This document shows positions 1 through 7,624 of a DNA stretch of 47,259 nucleotides, piece by piece. The stretch covers positions 1-47,259 of the forward strand of contig CAZDHW010000015.1 of assembly GCA_964505415.1 (NCBI GenBank), read 5' to 3'. This stretch comes from DTDR01 sp964505415 (GTDB lineage Bacteria > Hydrothermota > Tepidihabitantia > Tepidihabitantales > DTDR01). How positions within the stretch are numbered: the first letter of the stretch is position 1; every line of letters begins with the position of its first letter. A program made the position numbers and the translations under genes. Under the pieces are notes generated by a model, which saw nothing but the letters and a program-made list of their open reading frames with translations, was not told the DNA's origin and made no database searches.

Positions 1-295
1 TAATTCGGTGGGCATCTTTATTCTGAAAGATTGCTTTCAAAAAGGTATTTAAAGAATTAAGTGACCAAGGAACTCTTAAAGCCGAATTCAGCATTGCATA
101 AATCATGTAATAAAGATCTAAGCCTACCTGATAAGATATTGTGTGTTCTTTATTTAAACAAGCTTCTTTTAATTTGGGTGAAAAAAGGTTAAAAAGAAGT
201 TTTGATAACCCTCTGATTGGAGAAAAGGGAATCAAACGGTCTAAATTTGCCCCCCATTTTATAGCGGTTACTATCAGATTTTCTTGCTTTTTCAT
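1..295 (-). CDS. Unknown protein, 5' part only (runs off the window start)
   Basis: An open frame of 98 codons starts at ATG 293-295 on the minus strand and has no stop before the window edge. The protein starts MKKQENLIVTAIKWGANL and is mostly helical, with no signal peptide. Its residues 39-51 (SPKLKEACLNKE) and the following helix resemble the N-terminal part of the gene truncated at the other end of the window (46977 onward): both have SPxLKxxCxNKE, then GxDxxxM, then FLxAxF. I do not recognise the family; an N-terminal helical region before a larger enzyme domain is possible, but that domain is out of view. A strong promoter lies directly upstream, with its -10 box only 7 nt from the ATG, so the message is probably leaderless. 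Confidence 0.7.
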   Translation of the reverse strand, partial: MKKQENLIVTAIKWGANLDRLIPFSPIRGLSKLLFNLFSPKLKEACLNKEHTISYQVGLDLYYMIYAMLNSALRVPWSLNSLNTFLKAIFQNKDAHRI

Positions 296-302
296 AGAAA
301 AG

Positions 303-330
303 ATTATAATAAATTTTTGTTTTTCGTCAA
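303..330 (-). promoter_or_regulatory. Sigma70-type promoter of the partial gene at 1-295
   Basis: On the minus strand, TTGACG (325-330), a 16-bp spacer and TATAAT (303-308). The ATG follows 7 nt after the -10 box, so transcription should begin at or next to the start codon. Confidence 0.7.
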
Positions 331-345
331 TAATTTAAATGCTTG

Positions 346-373
346 TTGATTTTAATATTTTTTTTATTATAAT
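346..373 (+). promoter_or_regulatory. Promoter of the pst operon
   Basis: TTGATT (346-351), 16-bp spacer, TATAAT (368-373). It is back-to-back with the minus-strand promoter at 303-330 and shares the string TTATTATAATCTTTT with it. The predicted RNA start, near 380, leaves a leader of about 114 nt before pstC. No recognisable Pho-box repeat was seen. Confidence 0.6.
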
Positions 374-393
374 CTTTTGTTTGAAATTAATCA

Positions 394-510
394 ATGCTTG
401 CTGCGCCTTTCTTCAACTCACCTAAAAGAGTGCCGAAAGAACCAAAAGTTCCTTTTATTAAAAAATTGAGGGGAAAAACATTAGAAAAGATTTATGAAAG
501 AAACTCATAA
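394..510 (+). CDS. Possible 38-aa leader ORF overlapping the pstC start
   Basis: ATG at 394 opens a 38-codon frame rich in Pro and Lys (start MLAAPFFNSPKRVPK) that ends with TAA at 508-510, 17 nt inside pstC and in a different frame. It begins about 14 nt after the predicted RNA start. pstC itself has no clear ribosome site just upstream, so translation through this ORF could couple to pstC. It could equally be chance; no homology is recognised. Confidence 0.3.
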   Translation: MLAAPFFNSPKRVPKEPKVPFIKKLRGKTLEKIYERNS

Positions 511-1375
511 ATTAATAAATTTTCTTCTTTTTTCCTTTTCTTTAATCACCTCGCTCTTAGTGATTTTTATGCTCCTTTTTCTTTTATTTTATGGCAGCCG
601 CTTGTTTAAATTTATTAGTTTCAAAGATTTCTTTTTTAACCCGGTTTGGAATCCTACCGGTTATTTTAAAAGCGATTATGGCCTTCTACCAAATCTTTGG
701 GGAAGTCTTTTAGTTACCTCTTTGGCATTATTAATTGGTATTCCTTTTGGCATTTTTTCTGCCATTTTTTTAAGCGAAGAACTAAAAAGAATTCCTTGGC
801 TTTATAATTTATTGAAAGGAATTATCGAACTTTTTGCGGCTTTTCCTTCAGTTATCATTGGGTTTTTTGGTTTAGTTTATTTAGCTCCTTTGATTCAAAA
901 AATTTTTTCTTTAAGAAGCGGTCTCTGCGTATTAAATGGTTCGCTTATCCTGGCTTTGATGTCATTACCAACAATCATCGCTATCTGTGAAGCAAGTCTT
1001 TCGCAAATTCCTATGATTTATAAGGAAGCCAGTTATGCCTTGGGAGTTTCCCGTATTCAAACTGCTTTAAAAATTGTTTTACCGGCAGCTAAATCAGGGG
1101 TTATTGCCGGAATTTTATTAGGCTTTGGAAGGGCTATTGGTGAAACTATGGCGATGCTAATGGTCTTAGGTAATTCACCAATCATTGCTAAATCCCTATT
1201 TTCACCCACGAGGACCTTAACAACCACCATCGCCATTGAAATGGGCGAAACGGCAAAAGATACCCCCCACTTTTTTGCTTTATTTGCTTTAGGGGTCGTT
1301 CTTTTTGTAATTTCTTTTATAGTGAATTTGATTGGTAATTATTTTGCCCAAAAAAGAATAAAAATGGTCCTATGA
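494..1375 (+). CDS. pstC: Phosphate ABC transporter permease PstC
   Basis: This 293-aa integral membrane protein has about six hydrophobic segments. The binding-protein-dependent permease signature is clear: EASYALGVSRIQTALKIVLP, followed by GRAIGETMAMLMVLG. With PstA it forms the inner-membrane channel of the high-affinity phosphate importer driven by PstB. The gene is first in a pstC-pstA-pstB run and overlaps pstA by 4 nt (ATGA), which implies coupled translation. pstS, usually first in such operons, is absent here; a pstS-like gene lies at 22436-23308. The start was chosen for the positively charged N-terminus before the first helix; the ribosome site is weak. Confidence 0.95.
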   Translation: MKETHKLINFLLFSFSLITSLLVIFMLLFLLFYGSRLFKFISFKDFFFNPVWNPTGYFKSDYGLLPNLWGSLLVTSLALLIGIPFGIFSAIFLSEELKRIPWLYNLLKGIIELFAAFPSVIIGFFGLVYLAPLIQKIFSLRSGLCVLNGSLILALMSLPTIIAICEASLSQIPMIYKEASYALGVSRIQTALKIVLPAAKSGVIAGILLGFGRAIGETMAMLMVLGNSPIIAKSLFSPTRTLTTTIAIEMGETAKDTPHFFALFALGVVLFVISFIVNLIGNYFAQKRIKMVL

Positions 1376-2211
1376 AATTAAAAAGTTCCTTTTATTTTTA
1401 TTTTTTAGGCCTTCCTTTATTTCTTTTTCTTTTTGTTATTATTTTTTTAACCGGTTATTTAATTGCTCAAGGTATTCCCGTATTAAGTTTAAAATTTTTA
1501 TTTTCCTATCCGGAAAAACAAATGACCGCCGGTGGAATCTTTCCAGTAATCTTTGGCTCCTTTTATCTTACTATTCTTGCTTTTATTTTTTCCCTTATCC
1601 CTTCTCTCTTTTCCGGAATATATTTTGCCTATTATGCCCAACATAATTTTTTTACCTTTACTTTAAAAACTTTGATAAAAAGTTTAAGCGGAATGCCCTC
1701 TATTGTTTTTGGCCTTTTTGGTTTAGCCCTTTTTGTTCAAACTTTTAAGCTTGGCCTTTCGCTTTTGGCTTCTTCTTTAACTTTATCACTCTTAACCATT
1801 CCCTATCTAATTACTACTACCGAAGAAGCCCTTTTAAGCGTTCCTCATACCTTTTACGAAGCGGCTATTGCTTTAGGAATACCAAAATGGACAGTAATCA
1901 GAAAAATAATTTTACCGGAAGCAAAACCTTTACTTTTATCAGGAGTTTTCTTAGCTTTTGCCCGACTTATCGGTGAAGTAGCACCAATTCTTTTTACCGG
2001 TGTTGCCTTTTATTTAAAAACCATCTCTTTTTCTCCTTTAGAAAAATTTATGGCGCTTCCTTATCATATTTATATTCTTGCCACCCAACACGAAAAAATT
2101 CTAAAAGTAAGACCAATTGCCTTTGCTTCTTCGCTCGTATTGCTTTTCTTTGCTTTAACTTTTGGAATTATTGCTTATATTTTGCGGATGAAAATTAAAA
2201 AATATTACTAA
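1372..2211 (+). CDS. pstA: Phosphate ABC transporter permease PstA
   Basis: This 279-aa protein has about six membrane segments and the permease loop EAAIALGIPKWTVIRKIILP followed by ARLIGEVAPILFTG, typical of PstA. It pairs with PstC in the phosphate importer. The start overlaps the pstC stop by 4 nt, and pstB begins 1 nt after its stop. Length and loop position match the family. The sequence alone cannot separate phosphate from related oxyanions, but the pstB and phoU neighbours support phosphate. Confidence 0.94.
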   Translation: MKLKSSFYFYFLGLPLFLFLFVIIFLTGYLIAQGIPVLSLKFLFSYPEKQMTAGGIFPVIFGSFYLTILAFIFSLIPSLFSGIYFAYYAQHNFFTFTLKTLIKSLSGMPSIVFGLFGLALFVQTFKLGLSLLASSLTLSLLTIPYLITTTEEALLSVPHTFYEAAIALGIPKWTVIRKIILPEAKPLLLSGVFLAFARLIGEVAPILFTGVAFYLKTISFSPLEKFMALPYHIYILATQHEKILKVRPIAFASSLVLLFFALTFGIIAYILRMKIKKYY

Positions 2212-2212
2212 T

Positions 2213-2959
2213 ATGAAAATAAAAATTCGCTTTGAAAATTTTTCTCTTTGGTTTGGCGAAAGACAAATTTTAAAAAATATTAATTTAGAAATTCCGGAAA
2301 AAAATGTTACCGCCATCATGGGACCTTCCGGTTGTGGTAAAACCACCCTTTTACGCTCAATCAACCGAATGAACGACTTGCTTCCTAATGTGAAAACCTG
2401 TGGCAAGGTTTTTATCGATGAAGAAAATATTTACGAAGAAAAGCAAGACTTACTTGCTTTAAGAAAGAAAGTGGGTATGGTTTTTCAAAAACCAAATCCC
2501 TTCCCTAAATCAATATACGAAAATATCGCTTTTGGTTTAAAAATTCATAAATTTAAAAATATTAAAGAAAGGGTAATCAAAGCCTTAATGGATGCCAATC
2601 TTTATGAGGAAGTTAAAGATATTCTCCATCAAAATGCCCTCACTCTCTCTGGTGGTCAACAACAAAGACTCTGTTTGGCCCGAGCAATTGCTATCGAACC
2701 AGAAATCATCCTTTTAGACGAACCAGCCAGCGCCTTAGACCCAATTGCCACCGCCAAATTAGAAGAACTCATCCATAAATTAAAGAAAGATTTTACTATT
2801 GTAATTGTTACCCATAATATGCAACAGGCAGCCCGAATTTCTGACTATTGTGCTTTTATGTATTTGGGAGAAGTAATTGAATTCGGTAAAACCGAAGATA
2901 TCTTCGTAAGACCAAAAGATAAAAGAACCGAAGATTTTCTTTTAGGCAAATATGGTTAA
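2213..2959 (+). CDS. pstB: Phosphate ABC transporter ATP-binding protein PstB
   Basis: This 248-aa ABC ATPase has Walker A GPSGCGKT (residues 37-44), signature LSGGQQQRL, Walker B IILLDEPASALDP and the switch His in IVTHNMQQA. Strings such as RSINRMNDL and MVFQKPNPFPKSIYENIAFG are diagnostic of PstB among ABC ATPases. It supplies ATP hydrolysis for the PstCA channel at the inner face of the membrane. The ATG follows the pstA stop directly with no Shine-Dalgarno sequence, so translation is probably coupled. Confidence 0.97.
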   Translation: MKIKIRFENFSLWFGERQILKNINLEIPEKNVTAIMGPSGCGKTTLLRSINRMNDLLPNVKTCGKVFIDEENIYEEKQDLLALRKKVGMVFQKPNPFPKSIYENIAFGLKIHKFKNIKERVIKALMDANLYEEVKDILHQNALTLSGGQQQRLCLARAIAIEPEIILLDEPASALDPIATAKLEELIHKLKKDFTIVIVTHNMQQAARISDYCAFMYLGEVIEFGKTEDIFVRPKDKRTEDFLLGKYG

Positions 2960-2961
2960 TA

Positions 2962-2990
2962 TTGACAAATTTTTTAAATTGAGGTAAACT
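2962..2990 (+). promoter_or_regulatory. Promoter of phoU (leaderless)
   Basis: TTGACA (2962-2967), 17-bp spacer, TAAACT (2985-2990). The phoU ATG is at 2997, 6 nt after the -10 box, so the RNA should start at the A of ATG. PhoU can thus be made independently of pstCAB. Confidence 0.75.
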
Positions 2991-2996
2991 TACTTT

Positions 2997-3650
2997 ATGT
3001 TAGAAGAAAAGTTGAATTTTTTAAAAGAAAAAATAATCGGTTATGCCGACCATATTGAAAAGATGCTGGAGAAGGCGATCGCTGGTTTGCTCACTAAAAA
3101 GGGTGAACTTTTAAAAGAGGTGATTGACCTTGATGAAAAAAGGGCTAACGATTGGGAAATAGAAATTGATGAACTTTGTATTGATTTAATCGCTCTTTAT
3201 CAGCCCAAGGCAAAAGATTTAAGGACTATTTTGATGATTTTAAAGATGAATAACGATTTTGAAAGAATGGGCGACCATATTGTGAATATTGCTCAAAGCG
3301 CCCTTTTTCTTATTGAAAGAGAGCCGGTAAAACCTTTGATTGATATTCCGCGAATGGCCGAAGAGACAACTAAAATGTTAAAGGATGCTTTAAAGGCATT
3401 CATGACCGAAGATTCCAGTTTAGCCAAAAATGTTTGCGAAAGAGATTTTTTAATTGACAATCTTCGCGACCAAATCTTTCGGGAACTCCTCACCTATATG
3501 CTTTCTGATCCAAAAACTATTGAAAGGGCTTTCCATTTAATCAGAATAACTCAAAATTTAGAAAGGATTGCTGATTTATCGACTAATCTGGGTGAAGATG
3601 TGATTTATATTGTGGAAGCAAAAATTATCAAACACCATAAAGACGCCTAA
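2997..3650 (+). CDS. phoU: Phosphate signalling/transport regulator PhoU
   Basis: This 217-aa all-helical protein has the two PhoU repeats, each with its acidic metal-binding motif: NNDFERMGDHIVNIA in the first half and QNLERIADLSTNLGED in the second. PhoU proteins restrain Pst uptake and, where present, PhoR signalling. No phoR/phoB pair is in the window. It follows pstB after 37 nt that carry its own promoter. Length is normal for the family. Confidence 0.95.
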   Translation: MLEEKLNFLKEKIIGYADHIEKMLEKAIAGLLTKKGELLKEVIDLDEKRANDWEIEIDELCIDLIALYQPKAKDLRTILMILKMNNDFERMGDHIVNIAQSALFLIEREPVKPLIDIPRMAEETTKMLKDALKAFMTEDSSLAKNVCERDFLIDNLRDQIFRELLTYMLSDPKTIERAFHLIRITQNLERIADLSTNLGEDVIYIVEAKIIKHHKDA

Positions 3651-3664
3651 AAGTAATCAGTAAT

Positions 3665-3692
3665 TTGACTTTTAAATTTTTTCCTTTATAAT
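3665..3692 (+). promoter_or_regulatory. Promoter of the rpsF-ssb-pyr run
   Basis: TTGACT (3665-3670), 16-bp spacer, TATAAT (3687-3692). The rpsF ATG is 9 nt after the -10 box, giving a leader of only 0-3 nt. Confidence 0.7.
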
Positions 3693-3701
3693 TTTTAAAG
3701 T

Positions 3702-4001
3702 ATGAATAATCATAATAAATATGAATGTGTAATCATTCTGAGTGAAAAGATGTCGGAAGAAGAGATAAATAAGATTGATAATGATTTAAAAAATATTTTC
3801 CAAAATTGTGGTGCCAATAATATTATTCTTGATAAAAAAGAAAAGAGAAAGTTTGCCTATCCAATTAAAAAATTAGAATACGGCTATTATCTTTTTTACA
3901 AATTTGAATCCCCGGCTGATACCATTGATAAAATTAAAGAAAGTATTAAACATAATGAAAACATTTTAAGAAGTTATTTTATTAACTATGGCCGAGATTA
4001 G
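3702..4001 (+). CDS. rpsF: 30S ribosomal protein S6
   Basis: This 99-aa protein has the S6 pattern: an N-terminal strand YECVIILSEKMSEEEI, the basic turn KKEKRKFAYPIKK, YGYYLFYKFES, and a C-terminal strand ENILRSYFINY. It binds the central domain of 16S rRNA with S18. As in many bacteria it precedes ssb, but rpsR (S18) and rplI (L9) do not follow; a pyr cluster does. Its last 14 nt overlap the start of ssb. Confidence 0.93.
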   Translation: MNNHNKYECVIILSEKMSEEEINKIDNDLKNIFQNCGANNIILDKKEKRKFAYPIKKLEYGYYLFYKFESPADTIDKIKESIKHNENILRSYFINYGRD

Positions 4002-4413
4002 GTTAGGAAGGATTAATTATGTAATTTTAATGGGCCGGGCAACAGTGGAACCTACTTTGCGGTACAATCCCAAAGGAACACCTTTTTTAAATTTTCAAAT
4101 TGCTGTCAACCGGGTATATAAAGATAAAGAAACCAACGAATGGAAAGAAGTAGCCAATTTTTTTACGGTTGTCACTAGTGGTCCCCAAGCAGAAAGATTG
4201 CAAGAAAGATTAAAAAAGGGCAGCGCGGTAATTGTCGAAGGTGAATTGCGAAGCCGAAGTTTTGAAAAGGAGAACGGCGAAAAAAGAAATATTGTGGAAA
4301 TTTTTGCCCGCCGAGTTCAAATCCTTGATAAGTATCCCACCGAAGAGGTAAGTGAAGAAATGCCCGAAGATATCATTCTGCCCGATGATAATTTGGATGA
4401 CCTTCCTTTCTAA
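3988..4413 (+). CDS. ssb: Single-stranded DNA-binding protein
   Basis: This 141-aa protein has an OB fold starting NYVILMGRATVEPTLRY and containing the usual AVNRVYKD, EVANFFTVV and GSAVIVEGELRSRSF strings. It ends in an acidic tail closing DDLPF, the docking tip for replication and repair partners. It coats single-stranded DNA. The chosen ATG lies inside the end of rpsF; a later in-frame Met in LMGRA would cut the first strand, so the upstream start is preferred. Confidence 0.95.
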   Translation: MAEIRLGRINYVILMGRATVEPTLRYNPKGTPFLNFQIAVNRVYKDKETNEWKEVANFFTVVTSGPQAERLQERLKKGSAVIVEGELRSRSFEKENGEKRNIVEIFARRVQILDKYPTEEVSEEMPEDIILPDDNLDDLPF

Positions 4414-4416
4414 AAG

Positions 4417-4632
4417 ATGAAAAAAGGAATAAAAAAAGAGGCCAAAAAAATTAAAGAAACTCCTTTAATTCAATTTAAAAGAAACAATTATCTTTTATTA
4501 ATTGCTGGTGTGGGGACAATTATTTTGGGCTATATTGTTCTTTCTACGGGCGATATTACTTTAGCACCCATTCTCCTTGTTCTTGGTTATTGCGTTCTCA
4601 TTCCTCTTGCCCTTCTTTTAAGATTTAAATGA
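4417..4632 (+). CDS. Small two-helix membrane protein
   Basis: This 71-aa protein has a basic N-terminus (KKGIKKEAKKIKE) and two hydrophobic segments, LLLIAGVGTIILGYIVLST and ILLVLGYCVLIPLALLL, joined by a short polar turn. Short two-helix proteins of this shape occur widely as DUF3098-like proteins, but the assignment is not firm. It sits 3 nt after ssb and its stop overlaps the pyrR start by 4 nt, so it is co-translated with its neighbours. Function unknown. Confidence 0.75.
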   Translation: MKKGIKKEAKKIKETPLIQFKRNNYLLLIAGVGTIILGYIVLSTGDITLAPILLVLGYCVLIPLALLLRFK

Positions 4633-5156
4633 AACTTTATAATGAAAAAGCGATAAAAAGAAAAATAAAAAGCCTCGCCCAAAAACTCTATAAACAACAT
4701 AAAAAGGAATTGGATGATTTAGTCTTTATCGGTATTAAAAGAAGGGGCATAACCTTAGCTCAAAGAATTAAAAAGGAATTAGAAAAATTGGCCAAATTAG
4801 AAATTCCTGTTGGTGCCTTAGACATCACTTTTTATCGGGATGATTTACAAATGATCGCTCCCGCCCCGGTAGTAAGGGGTAGCGAAATTAATTTTTCTTT
4901 ACAAGATAAAATCGTTATTTTGGTTGACGATGTTATTTATACTGGCCGAACGGTAAGAGCCGCTTTAAGTGAAATCCTTGATTATGGCCGACCAAAAAAG
5001 ATTGAACTCTTGGTTCTGGTAGATAGAAACTTTCGAGAATTACCTATTCAGCCTGATTATGTTGGTTTTAAATTAAAAGTTAAGAAAGACGATTTAATTG
5101 ATGTTTTTTTAAAAGAAGAAGATAAAAAAGAAGGTATCTATTTGGGAAAAAGGTGA
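4629..5156 (+). CDS. pyrR: PyrR: pyrimidine operon regulator / uracil phosphoribosyltransferase
   Basis: This 175-aa phosphoribosyltransferase-fold protein has the PRPP loop VILVDDVIYTGRT at residues 96-108, with an IGIKRRGITLAQRI segment and TFYRDD upstream, both typical of PyrR. Family members bind pyr mRNA and attenuate transcription in response to UMP; many also have uracil phosphoribosyltransferase activity. It heads pyrB-pyrC with 4-nt overlaps on both sides. I saw no obvious anti-terminator/terminator pair nearby, so its RNA target is not visible here. Confidence 0.9.
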   Translation: MKLYNEKAIKRKIKSLAQKLYKQHKKELDDLVFIGIKRRGITLAQRIKKELEKLAKLEIPVGALDITFYRDDLQMIAPAPVVRGSEINFSLQDKIVILVDDVIYTGRTVRAALSEILDYGRPKKIELLVLVDRNFRELPIQPDYVGFKLKVKKDDLIDVFLKEEDKKEGIYLGKR

Positions 5157-6073
5157 AGCATCTACTTTCCATTAATGATTTAAGTATAAAGGATATTTAT
5201 AAAATTTTTGAATATGCCTCCCAATTTGAAGAAGTTTTAAAAAGACCGATACCGATAGTTCCTACTTTTAAAGGAAAAACTATTGTCACCCTTTTTTATG
5301 AACCTTCAACCCGGACCCAAACTTCTTTCACTTTGGCGGCTAAAAGGCTATCCTGCGATGTCATCAATTTCTCCTTTTCTACTTCTTCAGTTTTAAAAGG
5401 AGAATCGCTATTAGATACGATAAAAACAATTTCAGCGATGAAAATTGATGGCATTATCGTCCGCCATTTTTCTTCCGGTGTTCCCCATTTTTTAGCCAAA
5501 AAATTAGAAAAGAAAGATATTTTCGTTATCAATGCTGGCGATGGTACTAACGAACATCCAACCCAAGCTTTGCTTGATGGCTATACTATTTATAAAAGGT
5601 TTAAAAAGATAAAAGATTTAAAAATCTTAATCGTTGGCGATATCAAACATTCTCGGGTAGCCCATTCGGATATTTTGTTATTCAAAAAATTGGGCGCCAA
5701 GGTTTTTGTCGCTTCTCCCTATCAATTTTTACCTATTGATTTTGAAAATATTGGTGTTTTCTATTTAAAAGAATTTAAAAAAGAATTACCCAATTTTGAT
5801 TGTGTGATTACTTTAAGAGTTCAAAAGGAAAGACATAACCTTAATTATCTCTCTTCTATGCGGGAATATCATTATCTTTACGGAATTTCTAAAAAGGATT
5901 TAGAAAAGATGAAAAAAGATGCTTTACTTATGCATCCCGGACCAGTAAATTGGGGTTGGGAATTGGCTGATGATGTAATAAATGAAGAAAGGTGTGTGAT
6001 TTTAGAACAGGTTTTTAATGGTGTGGCGATAAGAATGGCGGTAATTTTTCTTCTATTACAAGAAAAAGTATGA
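5153..6073 (+). CDS. pyrB: Aspartate carbamoyltransferase catalytic subunit
   Basis: This 306-aa protein makes N-carbamoyl-aspartate in pyrimidine synthesis. It carries the carbamoyl-phosphate motif EPSTRTQTSF (about residues 50-59), GDGTNEHPTQALLDG and the aspartate-domain loop MHPGPVNWG. The last usually reads HPGPVNRG, so the Arg is replaced by Trp. It starts at GTG, overlapping the pyrR stop by 4 nt, and overlaps pyrC by 4 nt. No regulatory subunit (pyrI) is present. Strings are closer to the Bacillus-type enzyme than to ornithine carbamoyltransferase. Confidence 0.93.
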   Translation: MKHLLSINDLSIKDIYKIFEYASQFEEVLKRPIPIVPTFKGKTIVTLFYEPSTRTQTSFTLAAKRLSCDVINFSFSTSSVLKGESLLDTIKTISAMKIDGIIVRHFSSGVPHFLAKKLEKKDIFVINAGDGTNEHPTQALLDGYTIYKRFKKIKDLKILIVGDIKHSRVAHSDILLFKKLGAKVFVASPYQFLPIDFENIGVFYLKEFKKELPNFDCVITLRVQKERHNLNYLSSMREYHYLYGISKKDLEKMKKDALLMHPGPVNWGWELADDVINEERCVILEQVFNGVAIRMAVIFLLLQEKV

Positions 6074-7362
6074 AAATTGAAAAATTAGAAAAATATCTTT
6101 TAATAAAAAATGGAACTTTAATCGATTTACAAAAAAAAGAAAAAAAAGAAGTTGATATTTTAATTGTTGATGGTAAGATTGAAAAAATAGGCAAAGTTAT
6201 TCCCAAAAACAAAGATTTTTTCACAATTGATGCGAAAGACTGTTATCTTTTTCCCGGTTTAATTGATCTTCATACCCATTTAAGAACCCCCGGTAGAGAA
6301 GATGAAGAAGATTTAGAAACTGGTAGCAAAGCAGCTATTGCTGGCGGTTTCACCAAAATTTGTTGTTTACCAAATACTGAACCACCCTTAGATAATGAAT
6401 CTTTAATCACTTACCTCTTAGAAGAAAATAAAAAATATAATTATTGTGACATCTATCCCGTAGCTTGTGCAACCAAAAAAAGAGAAGGGAAAGAAATCTG
6501 TGATTATTATTTTTTAAAAAGGGCCGGGGCGGTTGCTATTTCTGATGATGGCAACCCAATCGCTTCCTCGGCAGTTTTAAGATTAGTTTTAGAATATGCC
6601 AAAACCTTTGATTTATTATATCTTAGTCATTGTGAAGATCGAGAATTGGCCAACGGTGTTATGAACGAAGGGTTTTTGTCTTATAAATTAGGCCTAAAAG
6701 GAATACCAGATATTTCCGAAACTATCTTTGTCTTTCGTGATGTTTTGATTGCCAATTATGTAAAAGCCAAAATTCACCTCTGCCATCTTTCTTCAAAAAA
6801 ATCAATAGAAGTTTTAAGATTTTTAAAAGCGCAAGGCTATCAATTTTCTTGCGAAACCTGTCCTCATTATTTTACTTTAACTGAAGATAATTTAAAAGAT
6901 TACGACCCAAACTACAAAGTAAACCCACCTTTAAAAAAAGAAGAAGATAAAGAAGAGATAAAAAAAGCCTTAAAGGAAGGCTTGATCGATGCGATTGCTA
7001 CTGACCACGCACCCCATCTAACCAGTGAAAAAGAACAAGATTTAGAAAACGCACCGGCAGGAATAATTGGTTTAGAAACCGCCTTTTTATTATCTTACGA
7101 AGAGTTGGTATTAAAAGGCTATTTAGATATCTTTTCTTTATTAGAAAAATTTATCACTAATCCAGCAAGGATTTTAGGTATTGAAGAGCCAAAAATTGAA
7201 GAAAAAAGGGAAGCCGAAATAGTTATCTTCTCACCGAAAGAAAAATTTATCTATAGTGAAGATAAAATCCATTCCAAATCAAAAAACTCTCCTTTTATTA
7301 ATAAAGAATTTAGTGGGAAAATCAAAACAGTAATAAAAAATAAAAAAATCTTTATTTTATAA
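6070..7362 (+). CDS. pyrC: Dihydroorotase
   Basis: This 430-aa amidohydrolase catalyses ring closure of carbamoyl-aspartate. Metal ligands are visible: H68 and H70 in DLHTHLRTPGRE, the acidic SDDG at 158-161, H187 in SHCED, H239 in CHLSS, and D312 in the ATDHAPH motif. Also typical are CLPNTEPP and CETCPHYF. Length fits the class I (PyrC-AllB) type. It closes the rpsF-to-pyrC run, overlapping pyrB by 4 nt. No terminator is obvious after the stop. Confidence 0.95.
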   Translation: MKIEKLEKYLLIKNGTLIDLQKKEKKEVDILIVDGKIEKIGKVIPKNKDFFTIDAKDCYLFPGLIDLHTHLRTPGREDEEDLETGSKAAIAGGFTKICCLPNTEPPLDNESLITYLLEENKKYNYCDIYPVACATKKREGKEICDYYFLKRAGAVAISDDGNPIASSAVLRLVLEYAKTFDLLYLSHCEDRELANGVMNEGFLSYKLGLKGIPDISETIFVFRDVLIANYVKAKIHLCHLSSKKSIEVLRFLKAQGYQFSCETCPHYFTLTEDNLKDYDPNYKVNPPLKKEEDKEEIKKALKEGLIDAIATDHAPHLTSEKEQDLENAPAGIIGLETAFLLSYEELVLKGYLDIFSLLEKFITNPARILGIEEPKIEEKREAEIVIFSPKEKFIYSEDKIHSKSKNSPFINKEFSGKIKTVIKNKKIFIL

Positions 7363-7452
7363 ATATTTATATTTTTTAAAAAGGTATCACTCACCTAAGA
7401 CGGAAACTCTTTATCCTTGGTGTCATGATAAAGAATAAAGAAGATAAAAACG

Positions 7453-7596
7453 GTGAAATGTAGTGGCTGTGGATGCACAGAAAAATCGGAAAAAATATTC
7501 TATCAGTGTAGTGCCTGTGGCCGCTGGTGGTGTAGTTCTTGTGGTTACGAAGGCAAAAAGTGTATTTGCGGACGCGGTTATCTTAAAAGACCGTAA
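7453..7596 (+). CDS. 47-aa cysteine-rich zinc-ribbon protein
   Basis: A GTG-started frame encodes 47 residues, nine of them Cys: CSGCGC near the N-terminus, then CSACGRWWCSSCG and CICGRGY. The spacing (CxxC, CxxC, CxxC, CxC) suggests one or two zinc sites in a ribbon or cross-brace fold. The aromatic RWW between knuckles and the basic tail (YLKRP) resemble small nucleic-acid-binding zinc proteins, though no function can be given. In-frame stops lie just upstream, so GTG is the only usable common start; an AAAGAAG stretch is a weak ribosome site. Cys codons kept in a regular pattern argue for real coding. Confidence 0.65.
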   Translation: MKCSGCGCTEKSEKIFYQCSACGRWWCSSCGYEGKKCICGRGYLKRP

Positions 7597-7624
7597 ATAC
7601 AAATAAGTTAAGGTTAAATTATTA

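Noticed and set aside
141..338. Plus-strand 65-codon frame at the window start
   Set aside because: It lies opposite the better-supported minus-strand partial gene (1-295), which has a promoter and a relative at the other window end.
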